Source of the DNA: Asterella californica
Taxonomy: Eukaryota; Streptophyta; Marchantiopsida; Marchantiales; Aytoniaceae
Direction: 5' to 3'
Length of the DNA stretch: 64,000 bases
NCBI GenBank assembly: GCA_036924285.1
Contig: JAYKYS010000002.1
Location: forward strand, 4,030,001 to 4,094,000
In this document: in pieces, positions 41,751 through 51,529 of the stretch
How positions within the stretch are numbered: position 1 is the first letter of the stretch
Layout of the letters: each line of letters begins with the position of its first letter
Notes under the pieces: generated by a model
Databases searched by the model: none
What the model was told of the DNA's origin: nothing
The model's input: the letters and a program-made list of their open reading frames with translations, nothing else
Translations under genes and position numbers: made by a program

Positions 41751-42671
41751 TCCTCCTGTAGGTCTCGACCGTAGCTCCGTTTTCCTTGTGACATAGTGAG
41801 ACCAAATATGCCTGTTGGTACTCAGTCCTCTTAGCCTCGTGCTGTGCTGGGTGGCGAGTAGCACGATAAGTCTCTTTTAGAGTGGCAACTGTGCTTACAG
41901 TGGCATTTAAGCATTCCCGAAAACAAGTTGTCGAGTTCTGTCGAACTAACGTTTCCCTTGTCGTTGTACGTACTTGATGAAGGACCCAAAGCGTTATGCG
42001 GGAGATGGTTATTGAGCTCTGCTGAGTCTGGAGGGATTGGAGGCTCAGGAGGAGAGTCGTTACAGCGAAGTTAGGATTCTGGTTCTCATCTAGTCTCTCG
42101 GGTCTGATTCACTCACATTTAGACTAGTTTCGATATTTGATGGTGGGCTCTGGAAGGTAGTCCCGAAGTTGCGCAGAGGTGGTCTGTATCTCACTGGCGG
42201 AAAGCGTGCGGAGGATGATTATTTCGGGCGATTAGGTTCACGACAGTCTCATTCATACGGAGTGGATGCCGTCATTTCCATCATGGGGCCTGTCTTTCTT
42301 CTGCGCTGATGACGAAATGAAAAGGCCGCTCTGTATCTTCAGTTTCACTGACCAGATATGACGGACCCTGAAGATAGGAGAAAGAGGGATGGTGACGATA
42401 ACTGTATCTGGTTGTTGCGAGACTTTTAGGACTAGTTTCAAATGGAAACTTCGAGCGGTTGATTCTTGCGGAGTTGTCAGACAAAATTGTCTCGTAGGAG
42501 GAACATTCCATTGCCGACAGGATCTCATTGCCCCAAACTAAGCGTGAAGTGAAATGAAAGGTGTGTAATTTGGTCGAAGCGCGAGTGCGTAAGGGGCAAA
42601 GTTACGCTGGGGGACCACATTAGTAGATCTGAGATTAAGAGGACAGATTCGGTCAAAGTTAGACAGAGGCT

Positions 42672-44387
42672 GTGCTGGGCAGAAGAATGGCAAAAAAGGA
42701 CGGGAGCTTTACCGGATGGTTACAAAGAGTTCGGCGCACCGGCGAATACAGCGATGTTCTAGTACGCGTCGGTAGCTCAGAATTCAACCTGCATATGCTG
42801 CCACTTCTGAACGCTTCGTCCTACTTCCGAGAGTTGCCTCAGACTTGTTCTTGCGCTAGTGCTACAGGCAGTCCAGACTCGACACTACCGAGCATTCCAG
42901 TCGTTGATATTCCTGATCTACCCGGTGGCGCTGAAGGTTTTGCTGCCGCGGCAGACTTTTGCTATTTGGTGAAACCAACTTTCACGGTCCAGAACGTTGC
43001 TCAAATACGGGCCGTGGCCGACTATTTAGGAATGGCAGACCTCCTGGAGAGTACGAAGAAGTTCTTGTATGTGAATGTGTTTAGTCACTGGAGATTCAGC
43101 GCCGCTTTCCTGCAGCAGTATAAGAGACTGGACTCTCCCGTGGACGAGTACATCGAATCGAGATGCTTGAAGGTTATCGTGGTGGCATGTACCAAGGCCT
43201 TCAGCGAGACCAAATACCTTTCAGCACCGATGCCTTTGGCCAGTTCGGTGGCCACCGGCGCTACTTGGCAGAGCTCTCCATCGCAAGCTCTGACGGAGAT
43301 TATTGTTCGCATGGTCTCTCTTCCGGATCGATATGTGGCGGAGGTGGTCGATTCACTGGTGGAAATGCAAATAAATCTGAATCTGAAGTGCCGTCAGGGA
43401 AGGAATGTCCGCAGCTGGCTAGATAGCGTCCTGTCAGATGAGTGCGTCAGCGACAAAGCTCGCTGCTGGATGGTTCTCTGTCTGTCGCGGCTGCTGCTGA
43501 AGGGAGCTCCTACTACACGACCGTGGCTGGAGCTCTCATCCCAGTATTGGTGCAGCTTGCTGGAGCATTTGGATCGCTTGATGGCCGTCGCAGAGGAGTC
43601 TATGCACGATAGGCTACTTTCCGTGAAGAAACTTTTGGAGCATAGGATTGGGGCTAGTCTGTTCGAAATAGATGAATACTTGCACGTGTACAAATTCGGG
43701 CCGGAGACCCTTCTGGCATTGGTCCTACATTTCATCAAAGAAGGCGATCCTAACGACGAGGCACTGGAGGAAGTTGCCGAGGAAGTGGATGGATTCATCT
43801 GGAACTACTCGGAGAGTATCACAGTCTCGACCGATATTCTCATTGGTCTGATCAAAGCTTTTCCCGCGCATTCCAGACGGTCTCATGACACGCTTTACGG
43901 TGCAATCGAGAAGCTGTTGAACAAGAACAGCGGATACAGTCAGGAGGAGAAGCAAAGCCTGTGGAGACTAATTGACAGGTCGAAGCTGAGCCCATCGGAG
44001 TACGAGCGGGCGCTGAGTAATCCAGGATTTTTGTGTCAGCCGCACATCCTGGAGAGTGTGCTTCAACAACATAGCGAAGAACTGGCCAAAGTGCCAGATG
44101 GCGATGGGCGGAACTTGCGGCACATCATGCAGAAGGTTATCAATGCTAGCTTGAAACTTCTTGAGGAGAATTCGCGGCGTTCCATGGAGATTCTTGAGCT
44201 CCAAAAGCAATATGCTGCTTTGCTTGGGGGAAAAATTTGCCCGGCCAGCGATAGTTGCTACAACAGTCCTGACCTTTTCAGGAAAGAGGGCATGGGAGGC
44301 GTCCATAATTTTATTGTCGGAGTCGGAGAGGAGACGGAAGAGGCGAGTTCGGATGCCTCCGAGACGCAGAACATCTCTGCTCTCTAA
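42672..44387 (+). CDS. NPH3/RPT2-like (NRL) BTB protein
   Basis: NRL proteins act at the plasma membrane as signalling partners of phototropins and as substrate adaptors for CUL3 ubiquitin ligases. This is a single uninterrupted frame of 571 codons. The BTB/POZ domain spans about residues 20-120 (GEYSDVLVRVGSSEFNLHML, then IPVVDIPDLPGGAEGF and VAQIRAVADYLGM). The NPH3 domain follows, with RMVSLPDRYVAEVVDSLVEM and the divergent core SHDTLYGAIEKLLNKNSGYS, then WRLIDRSKLSPSEYERAL. A coiled-coil-like helix is at SLKLLEENSRRSMEILELQK. The usual KLS..EA..HAAQNERLPLR signature is altered, so this is a divergent subfamily member. The second Met (MAKKDGS) is an alternative start. The frame ends at 44387, but an adjacent frame stays open to 44566 with a Ser-rich sequence that looks like more C-terminus. 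An AG microsatellite lies upstream. Confidence 0.85.
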   Translation: MLGRRMAKKDGSFTGWLQRVRRTGEYSDVLVRVGSSEFNLHMLPLLNASSYFRELPQTCSCASATGSPDSTLPSIPVVDIPDLPGGAEGFAAAADFCYLVKPTFTVQNVAQIRAVADYLGMADLLESTKKFLYVNVFSHWRFSAAFLQQYKRLDSPVDEYIESRCLKVIVVACTKAFSETKYLSAPMPLASSVATGATWQSSPSQALTEIIVRMVSLPDRYVAEVVDSLVEMQINLNLKCRQGRNVRSWLDSVLSDECVSDKARCWMVLCLSRLLLKGAPTTRPWLELSSQYWCSLLEHLDRLMAVAEESMHDRLLSVKKLLEHRIGASLFEIDEYLHVYKFGPETLLALVLHFIKEGDPNDEALEEVAEEVDGFIWNYSESITVSTDILIGLIKAFPAHSRRSHDTLYGAIEKLLNKNSGYSQEEKQSLWRLIDRSKLSPSEYERALSNPGFLCQPHILESVLQQHSEELAKVPDGDGRNLRHIMQKVINASLKLLEENSRRSMEILELQKQYAALLGGKICPASDSCYNSPDLFRKEGMGGVHNFIVGVGEETEEASSDASETQNISAL

Positions 44388-44569
44388 ACCTTGGATGGAA
44401 TAATGATGCTTTAGAGGAAAGGTTGACTAGCTTCTTCACTGACCAAGTGGGAAAACGATCCGGATCCGAAGCTTCCAGCGTGCAATCATCCGATCGTCTG
44501 GTGAAGGAAAATTTTGATACAGATATTGCCAAGGTTGGAGACCCACTCACTTCTCTACCTGTGTAAACT

Positions 44570-46280
44570 AGTCATGCAACTACCACACCAGATGCTCCAG
44601 GCGCTACCAACTCAGCGTCAATGTGTATATCAGCAAAGATGAAAGCGCGGGTAGTCACTTCGGCGGAACAAAGAACAGACAGGAGGTAACTTAAGATGTC
44701 ACGTGATGGTCTTCACGATTGTAACTAGGACAGAAGAATTAAATCATGAGATAGAATATGAACATAGATTTGCCTGATCGACGAGACGAGAGACAAGCAG
44801 CACGAGGCCATCAGAAGGGCCGAGCACCGAGGTTTCTCGGTTGAAGTTGTAGACGAGCTTGAATTTCTAGAACCTGTAGATGTACATGTTTTTATCTGCC
44901 AGTGCATAACAAGTGCAACACTCTTGAGCATTTAGTTTGGGACTTGGACTTCCATCCAGTCCGTCAAACCGCTGAGGAAACATGTCAATGCATTTCGGAT
45001 ACGTATTTCTTACTCTGAAATTGATTCCATTCTTCCATGGTTTCAGTGAAGTGCTCACTAGATTGATTACCTTTCTGTCGTACAAAATTCTCACTGTTCT
45101 GGATGCGAGATTCACATCCGAAGTTTCAGTTTGGCAATTTAGCTACTTCTCAGGTTCTGAGGATTAACGTCTTCCAGATAATGGCCCCTACTTGTCTCCA
45201 TATGACAATGGCATCAATTGAGCTCACAGTTGCACTGTTGGTACCTATCTAACTCCTCATTGCACGTACCAGGTAGATGGTATTCGCTTACGCGTGTCAG
45301 AGCGGATCTGATGGAAAGGAAAAGCATCTATCGTCTTGCTCGGCTGCTAAGTTGCCCCTAGGAAGAGACTTTATGATCCAATCTAAGCGCAATATGGTAA
45401 TACTGTAATTCTGTGAAAGGGTCTAAACGCTCCCATTTATGATGTTATTATTGAGGGAAGGGAAAGCTTGCGATCATACTTCCATTGCATCCAAACTTCC
45501 AAACAAGTCAACAAGATCAGTAGCTTTCCGTTGTGATTACCTCGGCACAAAGGAACATGTGGCAGGAAGTGCAAAGCTGTCAGTTGGTGTTCCTTACAAA
45601 AGACAAGCATTCCTTAAACAAGTTGGCAATCGAGGGAAAGATCGGCGTCACGACGTACCTCCAAGTTGTGCCCGCCTTGCCTCGAATGGATGCACCATCC
45701 GTGGACTACTGCAGTTGTGGGGCCAGATCAGATTTCCGGGCCCAGCAGAGCACTTCAGTCACTTCCCTCCGACTAGCAAGAGCTACGTGGCAGCTTGTAC
45801 TTTAACTCTTCTTTTGTTAAACGTACTCACCGCTTTCCACATTAGCGAAACTCCTTCAGGATTTACAAGCCCCTTTCAAGTCGGATTGGACACAAATGAC
45901 GGCAGGCTGATCTGGTCAGAGACAGATTGCTTTGAATGCGTCGGTTCGTTCGTGCCCGCCACTTGGAAGTTGCGAGTAGGAAGTGGCGCTTCAAACCGCC
46001 AGATATAGTACCATGTGTGGCGCTTAAGCTATCAATGTGTCTCCTGGGATCGGACGGACCCTCTAGTGGGTTCACGTTTTAGCAAATTAATGCAGTGTTC
46101 TCACGCTCCACTTAATATCAGAAGTTTAGAAAACTGTGCAGGGACAGTACAGTCGATGAGTACTGCAGTAAGATGAATGAGTACTGCAGTAAGATGAACT
46201 ATAGTGGTGAACTATGGGTCCTCATTTTCCATCCGTTTTCATTTTAATTTTCCGTCCGTATTTTTTCAAATTCGCACAAG
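44570..46280. other. intergenic, one unrecognised reading frame
   Basis: A 189-codon plus-strand frame (45439-46008) has one hydrophobic stretch (AACTLTLLLLNVLTAF) but no recognisable domain, and I do not call it a gene. A 21-base duplication containing GAGTACTGCAGTAAGATGAA occurs at about 46158-46200. Confidence 0.4.
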
Positions 46281-46303
46281 GGCTGGAGGAAGGGGGCGGG
46301 TGG

Positions 46304-46408
46304 GGGAGTGTCGGTGAGGGGTGAGCGAGGGAAGAAGAGTTTTAAACCCTGGGGAAGGGAGTGTCGGTGAGGGGTGAGTGAGGGGTGAGCGGGGAAGAAG
46401 AGTTTTAA
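46304..46408. repeat. G-rich two-copy repeat upstream of companion frame
   Basis: GGGAGTGTCGGTGAGGGGTG starts at 46304 and again at 46357. Each copy runs into GAAGAAGAGTTTTAAA. It lies about 100 bases before the start codon at 46503 and may be part of its promoter or of a transposon end. Confidence 0.85.
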
Positions 46409-46502
46409 AACGTTAACCTTTCCTGCTTTTTCACTTCGAGCTTAGACTTACTTCGAGCTTAGACGGGCTCAGCTCATTCTCATCCCGTCGGGACGAGACC
46501 TG

Positions 46503-46925
46503 ATGGAAAACAAAGGACAGAGGAGCGATGGACGAGGTACGATGGGCGATGGAGTCGATGGGGTCGATGCAAAACGTCCTGCTTGCGAAGACGATAACGA
46601 TCCGCCTTGTAAAAAGTATCATTGGCAAGGGCATGAAGGTGATTCTGTGTATTTCGCTATGGCCGAAATACAAGGTGTGCTCGGGAAGCTATTAGGTTTA
46701 TCAAACTTCTTACAGGGTCTGAAACAGGACACTCCGAATTTCGAGACAATGCACCGATATGTGAGCGATCTAGCCGAAGGTGCCCAAAACGATGCGTGGG
46801 ATTGTGAGAAGCATTTACGCAAACTTCACAGTCGAGTAGAAGAGCTCTTCCCGATTGTTCATGTACAGGAACATAACGGAGGGTCATCCGACCGCAGTAG
46901 CAGCCTGGACTCCGATGACTTTTAG
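46503..46925 (+). CDS. 140-residue acidic-tailed protein, possible transposon companion gene
   Basis: Intronless frame, not recognised. The N-terminus is charged (MENKGQRSDGRGTMGDGVDG). The middle is helical (MAEIQGVLGKLLGLSNFLQG, then MHRYVSDLAEG and CEKHLRKLHSRVEELFPIV), and the tail is acidic and Ser-rich (SDRSSSLDSDDF). An AATAAA-like signal (TTAATAAAAATTTC) follows about 25 bases after the stop. It points toward the minus-strand transposase, so the two would be convergent. The arrangement recalls two-gene MULEs such as MuDR, but no sequence similarity to MURB is claimed. It could also be an independent small host gene. Confidence 0.5.
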   Translation: MENKGQRSDGRGTMGDGVDGVDAKRPACEDDNDPPCKKYHWQGHEGDSVYFAMAEIQGVLGKLLGLSNFLQGLKQDTPNFETMHRYVSDLAEGAQNDAWDCEKHLRKLHSRVEELFPIVHVQEHNGGSSDRSSSLDSDDF

Positions 46926-46975
46926 GGTACACGAGTGCTCTTTGGAGTTAATAAAAATTTCATTTCGTAGCTCGT

Positions 46976-47449
46976 TTGATGTTATGTGTGTTCGAGTTCG
47001 ATGTTTTCTCTCATAAAACGCAAACCACCCTTGCAGGAGTTGAACCTGCTAGGGCCTCACCTGTTGAGGCCAAGGGCGTCCCCCCCCCATTCATCCACCA
47101 CACCACCCAAAATTTCAAAATAACAACCCAAATTTTCACTACACAGCCCCCACAACCACCACAGTTTCCCACAGCCACCCACAGCCCTCACAGCCCCCAC
47201 AGCCACCCACAGCCCCCACAGCCACCCCAGCCCCCACAGCCACCCACAGCCCCCACAGCCACCCCAGCCCTCACAGCCCCCCACAGCCCCCACAGCCACC
47301 CACAGCCCCCACAGCCCGAAACAAACAATCAACAGCAAACTAATGAAATACTGGAAAAAATTAGAGAGATGGAAAAATTTAGAGAGAAATTTGTACTTAC
47401 CTTAGTAGATCAGCGGGACCTGATGTTGTCCAAGTACCTTGCTGCGTAG
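46976..47449 (+). CDS. proline/glutamine-rich frame over a minisatellite
   Basis: An open frame of 157 codons. A degenerate Pro/Gln/His repeat (PQPPQPPQPPTAPTATP type) is followed by NEILEKIREMEKFREKFVLT, then LVDQRDLMLSKYLAA, a likely amphipathic helix or coiled coil. The last 53 bases overlap the 3' end of the transposase frame on the other strand. The repeat may simply keep the frame open, but the non-repetitive helical end is more gene-like. It could be a second exon of the frame ending at 46925. Function is unknown. Confidence 0.3.
   Translation: MMLCVFEFDVFSHKTQTTLAGVEPARASPVEAKGVPPPFIHHTTQNFKITTQIFTTQPPQPPQFPTATHSPHSPHSHPQPPQPPQPPQPPTAPTATPALTAPHSPHSHPQPPQPETNNQQQTNEILEKIREMEKFREKFVLTLVDQRDLMLSKYLAA
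47145..47320. repeat. CCCACAGCC minisatellite
   Basis: About 175 bases of CCCACAGCCACCCACAGCCC-type units of 9-21 bases, C-rich on the plus strand and G-rich on the minus strand. It sits just beyond the 3' end of the transposase gene. Confidence 0.95.
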
Positions 47450-50009
47450 TTGAACGCAACGCGCGATAACATTCATCCAACCTCCTTTCACATGCTGAAA
47501 TACATTTATCTACACTACGCAGAAAAAGTCTATTATCCGCCTCACGTAACAGCAACGGTTCTCCTTTGGAGACGATTCCGTGTAATCGTCTTAACACCAT
47601 TTGAGCTGTCACGTGGTATTCATCATCTTCACCGTCACTATGACCCGGTTGAGCCATATCAAAAGGATCTGTACCGACGTCCTCTGCGCCCCATGGAATA
47701 TTGGAATGAGAGATTGTTATCCTCTCAAACAGTGAACCCTCATCTCCAAACTTGATTAACGGATACTCGTGTCGACGAGTTGTCCCTCTATACACCGGGA
47801 CCGTGTTACCCTGCTGCAAGTAAGCTTGAACCAAATGCTTACACAGAAAATAAGGATCATTCAGAAACGAAGGACAACTGCAAACCCACAATGCTGTCGA
47901 GACCTCCAACCGAGCCGTTGTCTCGGTTGTCACCCGTGCCTGAACACATTTGCGCCAACGCAGTATGAAGTCTCTCCACCATGATGGGAAGAACCTGTTG
48001 TTCTCCATCTGTCCGACTTGGATCTGCAAGTCAGCCACCAAAGTTCCTGCGAGGATCTCACATAGCTTGTCCAACCGTGGACGATTACAAGTATATTTGT
48101 AATCGTATTTTAACTTCCTCCAATGCGACTCTATTATGTTAGTAGTCCTAGAAAGACACAAAACAGGTTTGGAACTTCTGGAAAATAGTGCCCATTTCTC
48201 CGGACGGTACCATTCGTTCCAGAAATATGCCCAGAGGTGCACAAGTTGCCTCGCATGACACCAACTGTAAGCTTCCATCACAGCGTTAGAGTAATGAGTA
48301 TCAGCCGAAAAGAAAGTGCCAGGGCCAACTGGAATAAGTTTGTGCCAGTTGAAATGTTTACTGAACCAAGTTATAACTTCCTTTCTGCAATCCAATGGTG
48401 CTATTCGTTCCAAAATTTCGCCAGGAGCAACCATCCAAGATGCATCTATGAAGTCAAACACCAACGATGCAGCATGCGCATCATACGACTGCACTGCTCG
48501 CTTTACCTGCCGAATTCGAGTTTCCACGGCTGCCTGCGCATGACGTAAACAAAGCTGAACATATGATCTAGTAAATACAGTTTGCAAAGCTTTAATTTGT
48601 CCCATGTCCTTGTCTGTCAGGAAAAATGTGGGCTTCAAGCCCTCAGCAAGAACACTTTCGAACCATCTGACGAGCATACTTACTCGCATTCGTTCTCCGT
48701 CGGCCTGGGATCCCGTGACCTTACCCTTCTCCTTATACTTCCGTGAGTAAAACATGTACGTCAGAGGTAAGCCAAAGCCTCCTACATTCGCATTCAATGC
48801 GAAAAGCTCGAAACGAACTGCATTAGTTTTGAATGTCGAATCGATTATCACCTCGGTCACCTTTCGTCGATGCTGAAAAAAAGGAGTGATAAATGCTAAC
48901 ACTGAGCAATCGTCGTCATTCACATAAAGTATCGAACGAAATCCTCCAGAACTGTATTTCTCACTACCTATGAGATCATTCGCAGACAACAACTGATCGG
49001 TCACATTACGAATGTAAGTACGAGAGAGAATGGAGGAGATGTGATAGTTCACCTGACTCGCCGTCACAAGCGTTGGATCTATTAAGCGCTCCATACAAAG
49101 GGCTCTATAAAGCTCAGGTTTTCTAAGCTGAGAGTGCACAGACTTCTCTAGATATAATAATGCAGCAGCAGGAATTGCGCACTCCCGGAATGTTGGTCTA
49201 TCGTGCTCACAGAGGTGTTGGATCAGCAAGATACATTCGAGTTTCTCCACGTCGATATCTATTTTCACCGACCCTCTACACGGAAAGCGTTGTATTGCTT
49301 TTCGCTTCCCTGGTTGCCTGATGGCGTTGCTGGAACTTTCAACTCGCGATGAATATCGATCGTCTCTGCTGGCACACCACATTGAACCCGTGCAAACATG
49401 CCTCCGATGGACTGAAGCACGGACGTACTGGACACTCCAGTAGTACCCAGAACCACATTCTAGTTCGCCCTTTAGGTGCGTATCGACAAATACCCTAAAC
49501 CTTCCCTCTAGCTCATCTTTATCCCTGGCAGTCAGCAAAGATTCACCCCATAACCCAACATTCAACAACAACTCTTCACGAAGCAAAATCCGAATTCGAA
49601 TCAACACTGCACCACGATCCAGCTCCTCGCTGTGAAATATCTCACTAAACATCTCGAACAGATTCTCCACCTCACCTTCTACTGTATCTATAGGATCAAA
49701 ATCATCCGTTACGTCCAACGCACCAGCCGAACAATCTCTAAGTTCCGCACGTACACCCTTCCCGTTACAGCTATTGCACCTCTTAAACACTCTCAAGCCG
49801 AGAGGGTTGGCTACATTACGCTCTCGGGTGAACATTACCAGTGGCAATGTCTGGTTACACCGATTGCAGGTTGCAACCTCCTTCACGTTCTCACCCATAC
49901 TAAAGACAACTACACAGGTGAATAACTTATGGACGAATAGACTTATCTGTAGACGTGCAGTCTCGCCGCTCAATCGCGTCGATGACCCTCGCGCGCTTCT
50001 TCTCGCCAC
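47397..50009 (-). CDS. MULE-type transposase with zinc ribbon and SWIM domain, intact
   Basis: A single uninterrupted 870-codon frame encoding a cut-and-paste transposase. Near the N-terminus is a zinc ribbon, Cys48-x2-Cys51 and Cys78-x2-Cys81 (ATCNRCNQ to FKRCNSCNGKG). The central MULE DDE domain includes VTEVIIDSTFKTNAVRFELF (first Asp), PTFFLTDKDMGQIKAL (second Asp), LCLRHAQAAVETRI (the C/D-x2-H motif) and TTNIIESHWRKLKYDY (candidate Glu). The SWIM zinc finger is VCSCPSFLNDPYFLCKHLVQ (CxC...CxH). A helical C-terminus follows. Met38 (MGENVKEVATC) directly before the zinc ribbon is a likely alternative start. The intact frame implies a young or still functional copy. Fungal and algal genomes also carry transposases of this SWIM architecture, so horizontal spread is possible but untested. 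Confidence 0.9.
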   Translation of the reverse strand: MARRSARGSSTRLSGETARLQISLFVHKLFTCVVVFSMGENVKEVATCNRCNQTLPLVMFTRERNVANPLGLRVFKRCNSCNGKGVRAELRDCSAGALDVTDDFDPIDTVEGEVENLFEMFSEIFHSEELDRGAVLIRIRILLREELLLNVGLWGESLLTARDKDELEGRFRVFVDTHLKGELECGSGYYWSVQYVRASVHRRHVCTGSMWCASRDDRYSSRVESSSNAIRQPGKRKAIQRFPCRGSVKIDIDVEKLECILLIQHLCEHDRPTFRECAIPAAALLYLEKSVHSQLRKPELYRALCMERLIDPTLVTASQVNYHISSILSRTYIRNVTDQLLSANDLIGSEKYSSGGFRSILYVNDDDCSVLAFITPFFQHRRKVTEVIIDSTFKTNAVRFELFALNANVGGFGLPLTYMFYSRKYKEKGKVTGSQADGERMRVSMLVRWFESVLAEGLKPTFFLTDKDMGQIKALQTVFTRSYVQLCLRHAQAAVETRIRQVKRAVQSYDAHAASLVFDFIDASWMVAPGEILERIAPLDCRKEVITWFSKHFNWHKLIPVGPGTFFSADTHYSNAVMEAYSWCHARQLVHLWAYFWNEWYRPEKWALFSRSSKPVLCLSRTTNIIESHWRKLKYDYKYTCNRPRLDKLCEILAGTLVADLQIQVGQMENNRFFPSWWRDFILRWRKCVQARVTTETTARLEVSTALWVCSCPSFLNDPYFLCKHLVQAYLQQGNTVPVYRGTTRRHEYPLIKFGDEGSLFERITISHSNIPWGAEDVGTDPFDMAQPGHSDGEDDEYHVTAQMVLRRLHGIVSKGEPLLLREADNRLFLRSVDKCISACERRLDECYRALRSTTQQGTWTTSGPADLLR

Positions 50010-50135
50010 CTTCCCGTGTACAGACTGCTCGCAGCTCTACGGTTATAACCCGCTGCCAGATGATAACCTGCAGCGAGAGCGAGGACGAGAAAAATACAAC
50101 AACGACGACGATAGGATCCTATCGGTAAACCTAAC

Positions 50136-50215
50136 CTAAAGCCGAAACCCTAAAAAGGAATCGATAAATCTAAACCCTAATCCCATAACCCGTAACAACG
50201 ATATCGAAACCCTAA
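50136..50215. promoter_or_regulatory. cluster of telo-box motifs upstream of the transposase
   Basis: Three AACCCTAA motifs (GAAACCCTAA, CTAAACCCTAA and GAAACCCTAA) plus related CTAACCTAA occur within 80 bases, about 130-210 bases upstream of the transposase start. Plant telo-boxes (AAACCCTA) bind Trb/Pur-type factors and are common in promoters of genes expressed in cycling cells. They could also be degenerate interstitial telomere sequence. Confidence 0.55.
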
Positions 50216-50221
50216 ACTTGA

Positions 50222-50970
50222 AATCCTGTCACCTCGACTAAAGATCAAAATCCTGTCACCTCGACACCTCGACTAAAGAACTCGCAACCCCACGACGACC
50301 TATATCGACGCGCAATCCTGTCACCTCTACGCAATCCTGTCACCTCGACCAAAGAACCCGCAACCCGACGACGACCTATCAACGCGCAATCCTGTCACCC
50401 GACTAAAGAACCCGCAACAAGACGTAGATCTATATCGACGCGCAATCCTGTCACCTCGACCAAAGAACCCGCAACCCGACGACGACCTATCGAGGACGCG
50501 CAATCCTGTCACCGACTAAAGAACCCGCAACCCGACGACGACCTATATCGACGCGCAATCCTGTCACCTCTCCAAAGAACCCGCAACAAGACGACGACCT
50601 ATATCGACGCGCAATCCTGTCACCAAGACCAAAGAACCCGCAACCCGACGACGACCTATCGAGGACGGGTAATCCTGTCACCGACTAAAGAACCCGCAAC
50701 AAGACGATGATCTATATCGACGCGCAATCCTGTCACCTCGACCAAAGAACCCGCAACCCGACGACGACCTATCGAGGACGCGCAATCCTGTCACTGACTA
50801 AAGAACCCGCAACCCGACGACGACCTATATCGACGCGCAATCCTGTCACCTCTCCAAAGAACCCGCAACCCGACGATGACCTATCGAGGATGCAAAATCC
50901 TGTCACCTCGACTAAAGAACCCGCAACCCGACGACGACATATCGACGAGCAATGGACGAGCAATCCTGTC
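50222..50970. repeat. satellite of about 58 bp, about 15 copies
   Basis: The motif AATCCTGTCACCTCGAC recurs about 15 times at 50-60 base intervals, each followed by AAAGAACCCGCAACCCGACG and GACCTAT(AT)CGA(GGA)CGCGC. Copies differ by small indels (for example ATATCGACGCGC versus CGAGGACGCGC), so two sub-types alternate. It lies directly upstream of the transposase gene. The open frames through it are produced by the repeat and are not genes. Confidence 0.95.
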
Positions 50971-50974
50971 ACCT

Positions 50975-51475
50975 CGATCGCGAGACGAGTGCGCCCGCAA
51001 CCTACGACGAGAACACCTCCCGACGAGGAGAATTCGAGAGAACCCGCAACCCCCCGACGAGAACACCTCCCGACGAGAAGAACCGCACCGCCAACGACGA
51101 GAATTCGAGATGAGAATGCAAGAATGATGAGCGAGAACGTGGACGAGCAAGAATGACGAGCGAGGACGAGCAGAATCGAGCGAGGACGAGCAGAATGGTA
51201 GAATGACGAGCGTGGACGAGCCGAGGACGAGAGGTCCGATCCCACGAGAGGATCGAGCGAGAACGCGTTCACGCGTTCGCGCGCGGCAATGCTGGCGCGG
51301 CAACGCATGCCGCGCATGCCGCGGCCGCGGCATGGATGGACGCGTGGACGGCGGGACGGACGGACGTGGACGGACGTGGACGGCGGGACGGACGGACGGA
51401 CGCGGAGGACGTTTACGTGGTTGCAGTTGCAGTCGCGGTCGCAGTTGCAGTTGCGGTCGCGATTACGTGGTAAAT
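50975..51475. repeat. GC-rich simple and degenerate repeats
   Basis: Degenerate GACGAG-type units occupy 50990-51250. A CG-rich palindromic patch (GCGCGGCAACGCATGCCGCG) lies near 51300. GGACGGACGTGGACGG units follow at about 51355-51410, and TTGCAGTTGCGGTCGC-type units at about 51422-51465. Together they look like subterminal repeat DNA of a large transposon. Confidence 0.8.
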
Positions 51476-51529
51476 TAACGGTAATATGGACTTAATTAGC
51501 GCGTGTGACGCTAATTAATACACCCTCAT

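Noticed and set aside
41477..41864. Minus-strand frames with long Ser-Leu runs
   Set aside because: They are translations of the AG microsatellite only.
45439..46008. 189-codon plus-strand frame
   Set aside because: It shows no domain or conserved motif. One hydrophobic stretch is not enough to call a gene.
50222..50970. CRISPR array
   Set aside because: The repeats are contiguous diverged satellite units without unique spacers, and the window is plant nuclear DNA.
50327..51333. Long frames on both strands encoding CGFFGRGDRIA-like repeats
   Set aside because: They are produced by the 58-bp satellite, whose unit is read periodically in several frames. There is no independent coding signal.
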